A DNA stretch of 59,109 bases from positions 1 through 59,109 of the forward strand of contig JAUTCS010000035.1 in the NCBI GenBank assembly GCA_030673825.1, read 5' to 3'. This DNA comes from Verrucomicrobiota bacterium JB024 (GTDB lineage Bacteria; Verrucomicrobiota; Verrucomicrobiia; Opitutales; Cerasicoccaceae). Both the position numbers and the translations under genes were made by a program. Below the pieces are notes generated by a model. That model did not search any database, had not been told where the DNA came from, and worked only from the letters and a program-made list of their open reading frames with translations. This document shows positions 1-8,623 of this stretch, piece by piece. Position 1 is the stretch's first letter, and the number at the start of each line of letters is the position of its first letter.

Positions 1-1783
1 CCGCATGTTCCAGCGCGGCGTCCAGTTGCGCCAGCGAGCGTATCAGCGGAACCAATACAGGCTTCGCCTGCACCGGCAGCGGGCGAATCGGATCGGCATC
101 GGGCGCGGACGCCAGCAGCGTCCAACGGCGACCCGTGCTGCGCTTCTCCTGTAAACGCTCGACCGCGAGGCGGCGGCAGGCGTTGAGCAGGGAGAGTGGG
201 AGCATCAGCCCGGCCGGCAGGCGGTTGTCCAACCGGGCCAGCCGGAACGGCGTGTCCCCGAGTCGGCCCAGCTGCTTGCGCAGCACAGCCTCGTCGAGCG
301 GTTTGTTTTGCGCGACTTCCAGCGGCTGCTCGGACTCGGCCACGGCCTCGATGCCCTCCTCGTCGCTCACGGTGAGCCGCAGCGGCAGGCCCGCCGCCCC
401 CTCCACCCGCACGGACAGCGGGCGCTTGTAGCGCGGCTGTTCCACCTCAAAGCTCTGCCGCAGCGTCCGCTCCAGCGCGGGGTCGGCGGTCTTCCAGACA
501 ATTGCACCGTGCTCGATACGCACGCGCCGCAGCGCGTCCCCGTGCAGCCGCAGCAGCGTGAGCCGCCCTTGCGGCTCCACGGCATTGACGTTTCCACCCG
601 CCTCCGGCAGATCGGGCCGCCCCTGGTCCACGACGACGCCGTCGCCGGGCTTGACGGGACCTTCCAGGTTGACGAGCAGGCCGTGCGGCCCGGCGGACTC
701 CACCGTGCCCACGCGCACGCCACGCTTTTTCCCGAAGCGGGCATGCACGAGCCGACGGTTGTCGATCCCCTCCAGCCAGCCGGTGTGGAAGCCACGCGAA
801 AAAGTCATGTCGAGCCGGTACCGCGCCTCTTCCGGCGAAAGCTCCTCCGCTACGGGCGCGGCGGACACGCTTTCTTCTTCCGTCTCATCGGAGGTCGGAG
901 CCAGTTCGGCCCATGCCTTGTCGAGCGCCCGTCGGTACACGCCCGTCACGGCGGCGACGTACTCGGGCGTCTTCAGGCGGCCCTCGATCTTGAGCGAGGC
1001 CACGCCCGCGCGGATGATTTCCGGCAACGCGTCGAGCCCGGCCAGGTCCTGCGGGCTGAGCAGATAGCGCCGATCGCCCAGCGGCACCTCCTCGCCGTCG
1101 CTGATCAACTCGTAGGGCAGGCGGCAGGCCTGCGCGCATTCGCCCCGGTTAGCGGAACGCCCACCGAGCGCCTCACTCGTGAGGCATTGGCCGGAGTAGG
1201 CCACGCACAGCGCCCCGTGGACAAAGATTTCCAACGGCAACGCGAGCCCGTCGGCAGTGCACTTTTCGCGGATGGCGGCGATCTCCGGCAGCGAACACTC
1301 GCGGGCGAGCACGACGAGCGAGCAGCCCAGCTCGGCGGCGAAGCGCACCCCGGCCTCACTGGTCACGCTCATCTGCGTGGAGGCATGGATCGGAAAGTCC
1401 GGCGACAGCCGGCGGATGAGGCGGCACACGCCCACATCCTGCACGATGGCGGCATCCACCCCGGCGGCGATGATGTCCCGCAAAAAGTCTTCCGCCGCGG
1501 CCATTTCGTCCGCAAAGACCAAGGTATTGAAAGTAACGTAGCCGCGCACACCGCGCTCGTGCAGCCGGGCCATGATCCCGGGCAGCTCCGCTGTGGCGAA
1601 GTTGTGCGCCCGCAACCGGGCGTTAAAGCGCTCCAGCCCGAAGTACACCGCGTCCGCGCCATTCTCAATCGCGGCGCGCGCGCATTCCCAGTCCCCGGCG
1701 GGCGCGAGCAGTTCCGGCTTGCGCACCAGCGGCGCAGCCTCGTTTCCGGCGGTTCCCAGACGTTTTGGCAGAAGCTTACCCAT
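1..1783 (-). CDS. Peptidase U32 family protein (3' end cut by the window)
   Basis: The minus strand reads as one open frame from the ATG at 1783 to the window edge, about 594 residues. It opens with a U32-type start, 'KPELLAPAGDWECA', then 'NGADAVYFGLE'. The U32 signature appears about residues 183-201 as 'EIFVHGALCVAYSGQCLTS' (E-x-F-x2-G-A-L-C-x4-G-x-C-x2-S), followed by the cysteine-rich 'NRGECAQACRLPY'. Family members are collagenase-like peptidases; several (RlhA, TrhP, UbiU/V) act in RNA hydroxylation or quinone synthesis instead. The long C-terminal extension fits the large multi-domain U32 class. Long open frames on the plus strand here are shadows. The family call is firm; substrate is unknown. 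Confidence 0.85.
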   Translation of the reverse strand, partial: MGKLLPKRLGTAGNEAAPLVRKPELLAPAGDWECARAAIENGADAVYFGLERFNARLRAHNFATAELPGIMARLHERGVRGYVTFNTLVFADEMAAAEDFLRDIIAAGVDAAIVQDVGVCRLIRRLSPDFPIHASTQMSVTSEAGVRFAAELGCSLVVLARECSLPEIAAIREKCTADGLALPLEIFVHGALCVAYSGQCLTSEALGGRSANRGECAQACRLPYELISDGEEVPLGDRRYLLSPQDLAGLDALPEIIRAGVASLKIEGRLKTPEYVAAVTGVYRRALDKAWAELAPTSDETEEESVSAAPVAEELSPEEARYRLDMTFSRGFHTGWLEGIDNRRLVHARFGKKRGVRVGTVESAGPHGLLVNLEGPVKPGDGVVVDQGRPDLPEAGGNVNAVEPQGRLTLLRLHGDALRRVRIEHGAIVWKTADPALERTLRQSFEVEQPRYKRPLSVRVEGAAGLPLRLTVSDEEGIEAVAESEQPLEVAQNKPLDEAVLRKQLGRLGDTPFRLARLDNRLPAGLMLPLSLLNACRRLAVERLQEKRSTGRRWTLLASAPDADPIRPLPVQAKPVLVPLIRSLAQLDAALEHA

Positions 1784-1864
1784 CTCTATAAACAGACGAC
1801 AAGGAACGCATTTTCACGCAATACGCAAGGTCGCGCGCGCTCTGTGCCTCGCCCCGGCGAAAGC

Positions 1865-2704
1865 TCAGTCTCCTTCTCGGATCGAGATGCTGTCCTTGTT
1901 CAAGTCTATCCTGCGTTCTTTGTACAATGCCCCAATGGCCCTTTTGAAGACCTTTTTGCTCATGCCCAGGCAGTCGTAGATATCTTCCGCCGAGCTTTTG
2001 TCGTGAAGCCGCAAGACACCGCCGTTTCGTCGGATCTCCTCGTAAACCTGCGTGGCGCTGTCCGCGATTCCCCGCTCCCCCTCAGGCTGGAGGACGATAT
2101 CGATTTTACCGTCGGGGCGGACCTGTTTCACCCATCCTTCCATGCGATCGCCAACCCGGATATCCCCAAAAATCGACCCCTGGAAAACCAGGCCCTGGAA
2201 CTTATCATTAACAATGACGTTGGCGCCATTATCCGTGAAGTGCGACACGATCAGATCGACCTGATCGTAACGCTTCACGTCAACATCCACGCGTTTGATG
2301 AACCGATTAAACTTCGTGGCACCTACCAAACGGTCCGTAAACTCGTCCAGATACATGTAAACGACGTACCGCCTCCCCTGCCTCATCGGAGCGGCCTGAT
2401 TGGAAAACGGGATCAGCAATTCCTTATCAAGCCCCCAATCGACAAACGCGCCAATCGAGGTGACCGACGTGCATTTCAAGTAGGCATAATGGTCCTTCTC
2501 GATCAGTGGCTTGCGCGTCGTGGCAACCGGACGTTCGTCGTGATCGAGATACACGAAGACCTCAATCACATCTCCGATTCGAAAAGCATCAGGCGCGTAT
2601 TTGCCGGGTAGAAGCACTTCATCCCCATTGTCGTTGCGCAAATACAGCCCCGGACTTACGTCCCTATCAATAATCAATTTATGAAATTCCCCCAGTCCCA
2701 GCAT
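1865..2704 (-). CDS. CvfB-type S1 RNA-binding protein
   Basis: A 279-residue protein starting at the ATG at 2704; a GTG one codon upstream is an alternative. The CvfB/YitL layout is visible: an N-terminal S1-like fold with 'VLLPGKYAPDAFRIGD', a central S1 domain with 'SIGAFVDWGLDKELLIPF', a third S1-like repeat with 'RVGDRMEGWVKQVRPDGKID', and a C-terminal winged helix ('GMSKKVFKRAIGALYKERRI'). Family members bind RNA and influence virulence-factor or growth-related expression in Firmicutes; the role here is not known. It lies just downstream, in the direction of transcription, of the tRNA fragment and terminator, and forms the chromosomal flank of the element. Confidence 0.85.
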   Translation of the reverse strand: MLGLGEFHKLIIDRDVSPGLYLRNDNGDEVLLPGKYAPDAFRIGDVIEVFVYLDHDERPVATTRKPLIEKDHYAYLKCTSVTSIGAFVDWGLDKELLIPFSNQAAPMRQGRRYVVYMYLDEFTDRLVGATKFNRFIKRVDVDVKRYDQVDLIVSHFTDNGANVIVNDKFQGLVFQGSIFGDIRVGDRMEGWVKQVRPDGKIDIVLQPEGERGIADSATQVYEEIRRNGGVLRLHDKSSAEDIYDCLGMSKKVFKRAIGALYKERRIDLNKDSISIREGD

Positions 2705-2841
2705 CACCGTACTTTAGAGGGGTAATGGTAAAAGTAAAAGCGATTCGGTCCCCCATGATCGAGACCCGACCCCAGGTTTGCGAAAACACGGCCACCCGCA
2801 GTGCCCAAAGCCGGAATACCGCCCCGAACCATTATACCCAG

Positions 2842-2878
2842 CCAAAAACAAAGCCCTCGGCGTTAACCGAGGGCTTTT
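2842..2878 (-). terminator. Rho-independent terminator downstream of the tRNA fragment
   Basis: An 11-bp perfect stem (2850-2860 pairing with 2867-2877) encloses the six-base loop CGTTAA. On the minus strand it is followed by TTTGTTTTT. It sits seven bases past the encoded CCA end of the tRNA fragment. This is what a native tRNA terminator looks like, so the fragment's downstream flank is probably original chromosome. Confidence 0.8.
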
Positions 2879-2883
2879 GAAAT

Positions 2884-2930
2884 TGGGTGCAGGGCTTGGA
2901 TTTGAACCAAGGACCTTCAGGTTATGAGCC
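2884..2930 (-). other. attachment-site remnant: 3' half of an initiator tRNA-fMet(CAU) gene
   Basis: Read on the minus strand, this holds an anticodon loop CTCATAA (2922-2928, anticodon CAU), variable loop AGGTC, a T-arm with perfect stem CTTGG/CCAAG (2907-2911 and 2895-2899) and loop TTCAAAT. The 3' acceptor strand CCCTGCA (2888-2894) and an encoded CCA (2884-2886) follow. The acceptor ending in A72 and the GAAGGTC stretch match initiator tRNA-fMet. Upstream of the loop only the two top anticodon-stem pairs are possible, and no D-arm or 5' acceptor strand exists. An integrase lies 1.7 kb away. This is the pattern left when a tyrosine-recombinase element inserts into a tRNA gene. Confidence 0.7.
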
Positions 2931-3087
2931 GCGAGGCCCATTTTGCACAATCCCTTTATAGCCAACAACCAGCAAGCTTTCTCGCCCCCGAAAAACGCCT
3001 TAGTGGGGCCAAAAGTGGGGCTTTGCCACCGGGAGGCGTTTCAAGCCGCTCAAATACGTTCCAAATTGCTGCAAAATCAGCTCCCCT

Positions 3088-4422
3088 TTATACTTCACTG
3101 GGAGGCGCATCGTCCTCACTCCATTCTCTAGATTGCTCTCCCAATGTTGTTTCTCGCCAAACCGTAGAACCGTTGCACGGCATATCTTCGGGAGGATTTT
3201 CACCGTCGTATTGCCATTGAAGATTCACATCCCGGACTCCCCCCATCCCAAAATAGTAACCACCCGGGGTTTTTCTCCACGCCGCCCAAGCTTGTCCATC
3301 ACTCTGGACCTTCCATTCAATAGGGTAATCATCAGATAATCGTTTATTTGCCACAGGTGAAATAAGCAACCCCAACTCCGATTGGTAACGGCCCCCCTGG
3401 TTTCGATACCACCCCATCTGGCAAAAATACAAGTGCATCAATTCATCCTTGGTCTCGTAAAACTCCCGTCGATCAAGCCAGAGACCATTTTCACCTCTCC
3501 CAGTAAGCCCCGCATATTTTTCAAGGCGAACTTTACGCTCTAGCATCGCTCTGGCTTTCTCCTTCACCGTACAACGATACCTCTTCATCGTTCTCCATGC
3601 GGCTGCAAATGTACGCTCTCGGGCCACCTCTGGAAGCCATATACCACAAAAACGGGATGCATAGTGTAAGCGCCCCAGGAAACCCAACCCAACAGCTATA
3701 TAAACACGAAACAAAGGCTTCCTATCCTTACTAAAAAAACCAAGGCGAACAAATGTCCCTTCGCACGCAGCAATATAGGCAAATGAATACATAAACGGCA
3801 CCAGCATTATTGGTAACCATATCGACATCGCATAGGCTCTCACCTGCGCCAACCAGTCAAAGTCATCAAACCGATCAATGAGTTGAATTGTCGTTTTTGC
3901 AAAAAGAGATAGACCAATAATCCCAAGAAGGCACTGCGCGATTTTTGTGATGGTTCCACCCCCCTCCATTCTTTTGCTAACTGCTTCAATCAGGACGAGG
4001 AACAACGCAATTATTTGCATGAGAACTTCCCCCCACAACGGGAACGGGGCTAGGTTTACATAGATTACTAGTATTGCGGAAAGACTAAAAACACTTCGCC
4101 ATACATGGGAGATTAACTCCTGAGCGTCTTTCATTTTCACAACTTTAACAATCATGGGAAACCCCATGAAAATCACGATGATCAACGTATCCTTGAGCAA
4201 ATCCCAAGACCATACATTGAAAACCTGGGCAAGAAGAACGACAGCAGCTACATACACCAAGTAAAATAAAACAGTAAATATTATTTTGCGGTGCAATAAG
4301 GCGTTAATTACGGACAAAAAAGAACGCGCGATATCTCTTCGATTCGATGAATAAACAAGGACTAACGAAATAAATCCGATTAGAATAATCAGCGTTGCTA
4401 TTTCGCGCGTAGAAAACTCCAT
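3088..4422 (-). CDS. Polytopic membrane protein of unknown function
   Basis: A 444-residue protein I do not recognise. The first half has about seven hydrophobic segments, for example 'IATLIILIGFISLVLVY', 'IIFTVLFYLVYVAAVVLLA', 'VLMQIIALFLVLIEAV' and 'IWLPIMLVPFMYSFAYIAA'. The C-terminal half, from about residue 290, is soluble, rich in Arg, Trp and Tyr, and ends acidic ('EWSEDDAPPSEV'). The gene is visibly AT-richer than the flanking chromosome and is the first gene inside the element, between the attachment site and the integrase. That position is typical for accessory cargo. No catalytic motif is evident. Confidence 0.6.
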   Translation of the reverse strand: MEFSTREIATLIILIGFISLVLVYSSNRRDIARSFLSVINALLHRKIIFTVLFYLVYVAAVVLLAQVFNVWSWDLLKDTLIIVIFMGFPMIVKVVKMKDAQELISHVWRSVFSLSAILVIYVNLAPFPLWGEVLMQIIALFLVLIEAVSKRMEGGGTITKIAQCLLGIIGLSLFAKTTIQLIDRFDDFDWLAQVRAYAMSIWLPIMLVPFMYSFAYIAACEGTFVRLGFFSKDRKPLFRVYIAVGLGFLGRLHYASRFCGIWLPEVARERTFAAAWRTMKRYRCTVKEKARAMLERKVRLEKYAGLTGRGENGLWLDRREFYETKDELMHLYFCQMGWYRNQGGRYQSELGLLISPVANKRLSDDYPIEWKVQSDGQAWAAWRKTPGGYYFGMGGVRDVNLQWQYDGENPPEDMPCNGSTVWRETTLGEQSREWSEDDAPPSEV

Positions 4423-4667
4423 ATAAACGAATCGCTATATTAAATCATAGACCAGTCACATAAACCCACCATAAATAGTATCCTACAATATCATTTCAAG
4501 CAGTTCAGCAAGTCTAGAGTCAGCGCCAAAAGCCAATTCCCAAGGCCCCCCCTTGAGGCCTTGACTAATCAGGCTTCGGCCACTAAGTTATTTATCCTCA
4601 ATCAGCCAACTGAAGTTGTTTTTCAGTCCGCTGAAATCGCCTGAAATCCTGCTGAGATAGCGTCCTT

Positions 4668-6242
4668 TTGACAGGACCATCAGTGGAGCTGAATAGGCCG
4701 TACAATCGGGTGGTGAAGAAATACCACCAACTCGAACCGCCGCCGGTAGGTGGCAAGGCTTATTCCATTTCAACGAAAGGCGAGAGCGTGGCACTCCAGA
4801 TAAAGCCCACTTCCAAGTGGTTCTATGGGCGCATCATGGTTAACGGCGTCAAAAAGTCGGTTAACCTGGGCATTGAAATCAAGGGACGGCGGCCTAGTTC
4901 CCTCCGGGAGAAGGGTGACGCCCTCTTCGAGCGCTCCCGGGGACAGGCCGAGGAAAAGCTGAGCCGGATGCAGGCGGAATCCAAAAAGAAGAAAGCCAGC
5001 GTCGAAATCCTCCAGACGATCCATGAAGCTCGAACCGGCCAACGAGCAACCTCGATTCCGCTGCGTGCGCACGGAGATGCCAAAGGCATGTTCGAAGCCT
5101 GGCAGGCGGTTCCCCGCAAACGTCGGCAGTCCCCCAGATACGTTGCGCAAATGAAGTCTCTCTTCAGCCGCTTCATCGCCTTTATCGAAAGTGAGTACCC
5201 CGACAGGCAAGCCCGCGAGATGTCCGATGTGCTCAGCCACATGGCCCGCGCGTTCATGCAGGCCGAAGAAAAACGCGGCGTGTCCGCCAAAACCTACAAC
5301 AACGCGCTCATTGCGCTCCGCTCGGCCTTCGGACTACTGGCCAAGGAGGCCGCCTTGTTCGAGAATCCTTTTGAGGGCATCCCCACCCGTGAGGAAGATA
5401 CCGCCTTCCGCAAGCCCTTCGACATCGACGAGCTTTCCCGGATCGTGGAAGTCGCCAACCGCAAAGAACACGCCTTTATCCGTCCCATCATTATCACTGG
5501 CATCAGTACCGCCATGCGGCGCGGCGACTGCTGCCTGCTCGCCCCGCCGTCCGTCGATTTCGACCAGAAGTTCATCAAGGTCAAAGTCGGCAAAACCCAT
5601 AAGATCGCGGAGATTCCGCTCTTCCCCTTGCTGGAAGAAGAGCTAAAGCGCTTCCCGCAGACAAAAAGGAGGGAGTACTTTTTCCCCGCACAGGCAAAGA
5701 TGTATCAGGAGAATCCGGATGGAATCACCTGGCGCGTCAAAAAAGTGCTCCAGGACGCCGGTTACTATGACGCCGCCAGCAAGAAACCCGATCAGACAAG
5801 CCCGCCCCACGTAGCCGATGTCCACGCCAAGCGCGAAACCGGTCTGCGCACGGCCTCCATCCGCGACTTTCATTCCTTCCGGGTTAGCTGGGTAACCCTC
5901 GCCCTGACCTCGGGCGTCGATCTCGAGCTCGTACGCATGGTCACAGGCCACAAAACCGTCGATATCGTACTCAAGCACTACTTCCAGCCGGGTCGCGAGT
6001 ACTTCCGGAACAATCTCCAATCCAAGATGCCCGGCCTACTGATGAACCGCGAAAATTCGCCAGCGCCAAGCGACAGCGATCAGCAACAGACGCTGCTCAA
6101 CCTAATGGAGATCACCGCTCAGTTGAACGCGACCAACGCAGAACAGATCAAACCTCAGCTGATGAGCGGCTTGAAACTCCTGCTGGAAAGCGTCACCACC
6201 GACTCAAGCAACCGATGGGCAAAATTTCTTGTCCAGACCTGA
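4668..6242 (+). CDS. int: Tyrosine recombinase / integrase
   Basis: A site-specific recombinase that would insert and excise the element at the tRNA-fMet site. Catalytic boxes are visible: R284 in 'GISTAMRRGD', H402-x-x-R405 in 'FHSFRVSW', the G427-H428 pair in 'VTGHKT', and the nucleophile Y438 in 'LKHYFQP'. An N-terminal arm-binding-like domain ('KWFYGRIMVNGVKKSVNLG') and a core-binding helical domain (about 180-240) precede it. The frame can start at TTG 4668 or GTG 4788; the arm-binding domain begins right after the latter, so the start is uncertain. Its stop is nine bases from the convergent excisionase-like gene. Confidence 0.88.
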   Translation: MTGPSVELNRPYNRVVKKYHQLEPPPVGGKAYSISTKGESVALQIKPTSKWFYGRIMVNGVKKSVNLGIEIKGRRPSSLREKGDALFERSRGQAEEKLSRMQAESKKKKASVEILQTIHEARTGQRATSIPLRAHGDAKGMFEAWQAVPRKRRQSPRYVAQMKSLFSRFIAFIESEYPDRQAREMSDVLSHMARAFMQAEEKRGVSAKTYNNALIALRSAFGLLAKEAALFENPFEGIPTREEDTAFRKPFDIDELSRIVEVANRKEHAFIRPIIITGISTAMRRGDCCLLAPPSVDFDQKFIKVKVGKTHKIAEIPLFPLLEEELKRFPQTKRREYFFPAQAKMYQENPDGITWRVKKVLQDAGYYDAASKKPDQTSPPHVADVHAKRETGLRTASIRDFHSFRVSWVTLALTSGVDLELVRMVTGHKTVDIVLKHYFQPGREYFRNNLQSKMPGLLMNRENSPAPSDSDQQQTLLNLMEITAQLNATNAEQIKPQLMSGLKLLLESVTTDSSNRWAKFLVQT

Positions 6243-6250
6243 CATACCCC

Positions 6251-6610
6251 TCAGACGGCGATTCGCATATCCTTGGTGACACCTCTCAGCTTCGGACGAT
6301 AAGTCGTCCGCTGTTGAGAAAGCTCTATCAAGTCCTCATAACTGTAGCGGAAGACCCCCTCGAAGATTTCGACCGGTCGAATCGCCCCGGAATGGACGAG
6401 ACGCCAGAACGTCACCCGACTCACCCCCAGCTTTTTGGCCGCATCGTTCAGCTTCAGCAGCATGGGCTCTCCCGTCGGGCGGGCTCTCCGCCCCTCTTGG
6501 ACTGGCAATTTTCCCACCAGCGCTTGTTTAATGGTTTCGGCAACTCTGGCGTCGATCTGATCGTCATTATTGATCGCCAGCTCAATGATGGTCTTCGTGG
6601 CTTCTTTCAT
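6251..6610 (-). CDS. Helix-turn-helix excisionase-like protein
   Basis: A 119-residue protein with a MerR/excisionase-type winged helix about residues 52-95: 'LKLNDAAKKLGVSRVTFWRL' then 'HSGAIRPVEIFEGVFRYSYE'. Such proteins bend DNA at attachment sites to direct excision, or regulate integrase. It converges on the integrase, ending nine bases from its stop codon. The N-terminal 40 residues form a helical, charged segment ('MKEATKTIIELAINNDDQID'). Role as Xis is inferred from fold and position; a simple transcription regulator is also possible. Confidence 0.65.
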   Translation of the reverse strand: MKEATKTIIELAINNDDQIDARVAETIKQALVGKLPVQEGRRARPTGEPMLLKLNDAAKKLGVSRVTFWRLVHSGAIRPVEIFEGVFRYSYEDLIELSQQRTTYRPKLRGVTKDMRIAV

Positions 6611-7183
6611 GGCATCCTCTCGATGCTTCCATTGTAGCCCAGACGGTCCGTCATAAATAGGGGAACTTGATGGCAGCCGTTTTCCCTATTGCTCAGACAA
6701 CCGCCATCATTAACCGCCATAAATGACGAGTTAGCCAACAAATCCCGCATCAATACGTCGCGCGTGGCGCATTTTTCCAATACGGATTAATCATCATTGT
6801 TCCACAACCAAGATTTACTGGTTCACCTATAACAGAAAAATTCGTTCCTTTAATATTCATAATCATTAATTTACAAAACCATCAAGCCCGAGTTTTGTCA
6901 GAAAAACCTACCCGATTTTCTGACAATCCCATTTTCTAAATCTGCGAGATCAGCAAAAGGATCCCCTAACCCATCAGTAAAACCGTCCGTGTACATCTGC
7001 ACCTACATTAACGGATGGCTCCCCAAGCTCCCAATTCTCCCTCTCTCGTGAATTCCTCAGGAAACTAACATTCATGAGTTAACTAAATGTTATTTTAGAT
7101 GACATTCAGCTAATGGTTTGACTCCAAAACCCAAATAAAATTCACAATTTACATTTAGTGAATTTTAAATCAGCTATCTATTC
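6611..7183. other. AT-rich intergenic region between the divergent xis-like and fic genes
   Basis: No convincing gene is seen in this 573-bp stretch. It is much AT-richer than its neighbours and must hold the promoters of both divergent genes. It contains a perfect palindrome at 6895-6926 and a distant inverted pair, ACTAAATGT near 7083 and ACATTTAGT near 7151, the second of which lies about 25 bases before the fic start. These are plausible operator elements, but no regulator can be assigned. Confidence 0.5.
6895..6926. repeat. Perfect inverted repeat (11-bp arms)
   Basis: TTGTCAGAAAA (6895-6905) and its exact reverse complement TTTTCTGACAA (6916-6926) flank a ten-base spacer. The arms are too AT-rich and the context too far from any stop codon for an ordinary terminator. 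A regulator or recombination-protein binding site is more likely. It lies in the control region between the excisionase-like and fic genes. Confidence 0.6.
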
Positions 7184-8320
7184 ATGAAAACCGAAGAGTT
7201 CGCCGCCGGAACCTATCGTCAGCAGTTCCAGTACAAAAGCTTCCTGCCCAATCCCATCAATCAGGAGTGGACCTGGGACAGCCCGGAGATCAATGCCCTG
7301 CTCGCCGAGGCCAACCACTGGCTCGGCCAATTGAACGGCTTGGCGATGATCGTCCCCGACCTGGATTTGTACATCCGGATGCACGTGACGAAGGAAGCGC
7401 AGAGCTCCAGTAGCATTGAAGGCACCCAGACCGAAATGGATGAGGCCGTGCAGGATGACCAGGAAGTCATTGCCGTCGAAAAGCGAGATGACTGGCGCGA
7501 AGTGCGCAACTACATCGAGGCCATGAACCAGTCGGTCGCCAGCTTGGAACATCTCCCCCTCTCCAGTCGCCTTCTTTGTCAGGCGCACAGCATTCTTCTG
7601 AAAGGCGTGCGCGGGGAGGCAAAATCGCCGGGAGAATTCCGCCGCAGCCAGAACTGGATCGGCGGCGCCACCCTGGCCGACGCGGTTTTCATCCCTCCGC
7701 ATCAGGACGATGTGCCGGAGTTAATGAGTGATCTGGAAAAATTCTGGCACAACGAGCAAATCTTCGTCCCCGACCTGATCCGCATCGCCATCAGCCACTA
7801 CCAGTTTGAGACAATCCACCCCTTTCTCGACGGGAATGGGCGCATCGGGCGCATGCTCATCGTCCTGTTCCTGATCGCTAAAGGCCTGCTCAAAACGCCT
7901 TGCCTCTACATCTCGGCCCATCTCGAAAAGCACCGCTCCGCCTACTATGACTCGCTGATGGCCGTTCGTACCCGTAACGATCTCAACCAGTGGATACGCT
8001 TTTTTCTAGTGACCATAATGGAAACCTCCAAACGGGGCGTCGCCACCTTCGAGAAAATCCACTACTTGCGCAAGGAGATCGACGAAAAGCTGCACTCACT
8101 GGGTCGCCGCGCGGTCAACGCTCGTCGCATCGTCAACTTCCTGTATGGAAAACCCGTTTTCACAAGTGCTGAACTATCCAAGCGCCTCAAGATCAGCCAA
8201 CCCACCGTGGACCGTATTCTCAACGATCTGATCAGCATGGAGCTCGTCAGCGAACTCACAGGGAAACAGCGCTACCGCGTCTTTTACCTGAAAGAATACT
8301 ATCAGCTGTTTCTATCCTGA
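7184..8320 (+). CDS. Fic family protein (probable AMP transferase)
   Basis: A 378-residue Fic-domain protein. The catalytic loop H212-R223, 'HPFLDGNGRIGR', is complete (H for catalysis, D/E-G-N-G-R for ATP and metal). An N-terminal inhibitory helix motif of the (S/T)xxxE(G/N) type is present about residues 75-80 ('SSSSIEG'), so this is a class II, self-inhibited Fic. The C-terminal 80 residues form a winged helix ('FTSAELSKRLKISQPTVDRI'), common in chromosomal Fic proteins. Fic enzymes usually transfer AMP to target proteins; the target is unknown. It stands alone in the accessory zone beside the integrase and may be a stand-alone toxin or regulator. Confidence 0.85.
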   Translation: MKTEEFAAGTYRQQFQYKSFLPNPINQEWTWDSPEINALLAEANHWLGQLNGLAMIVPDLDLYIRMHVTKEAQSSSSIEGTQTEMDEAVQDDQEVIAVEKRDDWREVRNYIEAMNQSVASLEHLPLSSRLLCQAHSILLKGVRGEAKSPGEFRRSQNWIGGATLADAVFIPPHQDDVPELMSDLEKFWHNEQIFVPDLIRIAISHYQFETIHPFLDGNGRIGRMLIVLFLIAKGLLKTPCLYISAHLEKHRSAYYDSLMAVRTRNDLNQWIRFFLVTIMETSKRGVATFEKIHYLRKEIDEKLHSLGRRAVNARRIVNFLYGKPVFTSAELSKRLKISQPTVDRILNDLISMELVSELTGKQRYRVFYLKEYYQLFLS

Positions 8321-8347
8321 GTGTGAAAAACAGTGCCGTCGACGGCC

Positions 8348-8569
8348 TCAAGAACCGAGAGACGGATTACCACCATCTTTTATCATCTTTTCAATGTAGC
8401 TAGGGGCTTCGCTGTCCTCGCATCGCGTACCCAATGTTCGGCCAGCGACTTTCAAGTCTTCAGGCAGAATATCGAGCAATAAATGATCCACCCAACGATG
8501 AGTCTCTTTTGAAAGCACTTTAAGAGGTTTGGATCCATCGTTACCTTCAGTCCACCCCCATGCTCCCAT
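8348..8569 (-). CDS. Small hypothetical protein
   Basis: A 73-residue frame ('MGAWGWTEGNDGSKPLKV' at the N terminus, ending 'MIKDGGNPSLGS') beginning five bases beyond a strong hairpin at 8575-8602. Residue composition is protein-like, with charged helices such as 'LSKETHRWVDHLLLDILPED', but I know no family and see no clear ribosome-binding site. It could be a real orphan gene or a chance frame in the 300 bp between fic and ardC. Confidence 0.25.
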   Translation of the reverse strand: MGAWGWTEGNDGSKPLKVLSKETHRWVDHLLLDILPEDLKVAGRTLGTRCEDSEAPSYIEKMIKDGGNPSLGS

Positions 8570-8602
8570 GAAAGCGCGGCCAGAACTTCTGTTCTGGCCG
8601 CG
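8560..8602 (-). terminator. Hairpin closing the ardC end of the operon
   Basis: A perfect 12-bp GC-rich stem, CGCGGCCAGAAC (8575-8586) against GTTCTGGCCGCG (8591-8602), with the tetraloop TTCT. It lies 21 bases past the stop of the antirestriction gene on the minus strand. The following T run is weak (CTTT), so termination may be modest, but stem strength and position support the call. Confidence 0.6.
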
Positions 8603-8623
8603 TCGTATGATTTCGCCCTCCCC

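Noticed and set aside
308-2611. Plus-strand open frame of 767 codons across the left end
   Set aside because: Its product is rich in Arg, His, Gln and Pro with no domain, while the minus strand gives two clear families (U32 peptidase and CvfB). It is a shadow in GC-rich DNA.
2884-2970. A complete tRNA gene at the attachment site
   Set aside because: No D-arm or 5' acceptor strand can be drawn upstream of the anticodon loop; only two anticodon-stem pairs form.
7184-8320. Fic toxin with a separate antitoxin gene (class I pair)
   Set aside because: The inhibitory (S/T)xxxE(G/N) motif lies within the Fic protein itself, and no small antitoxin gene adjoins it.
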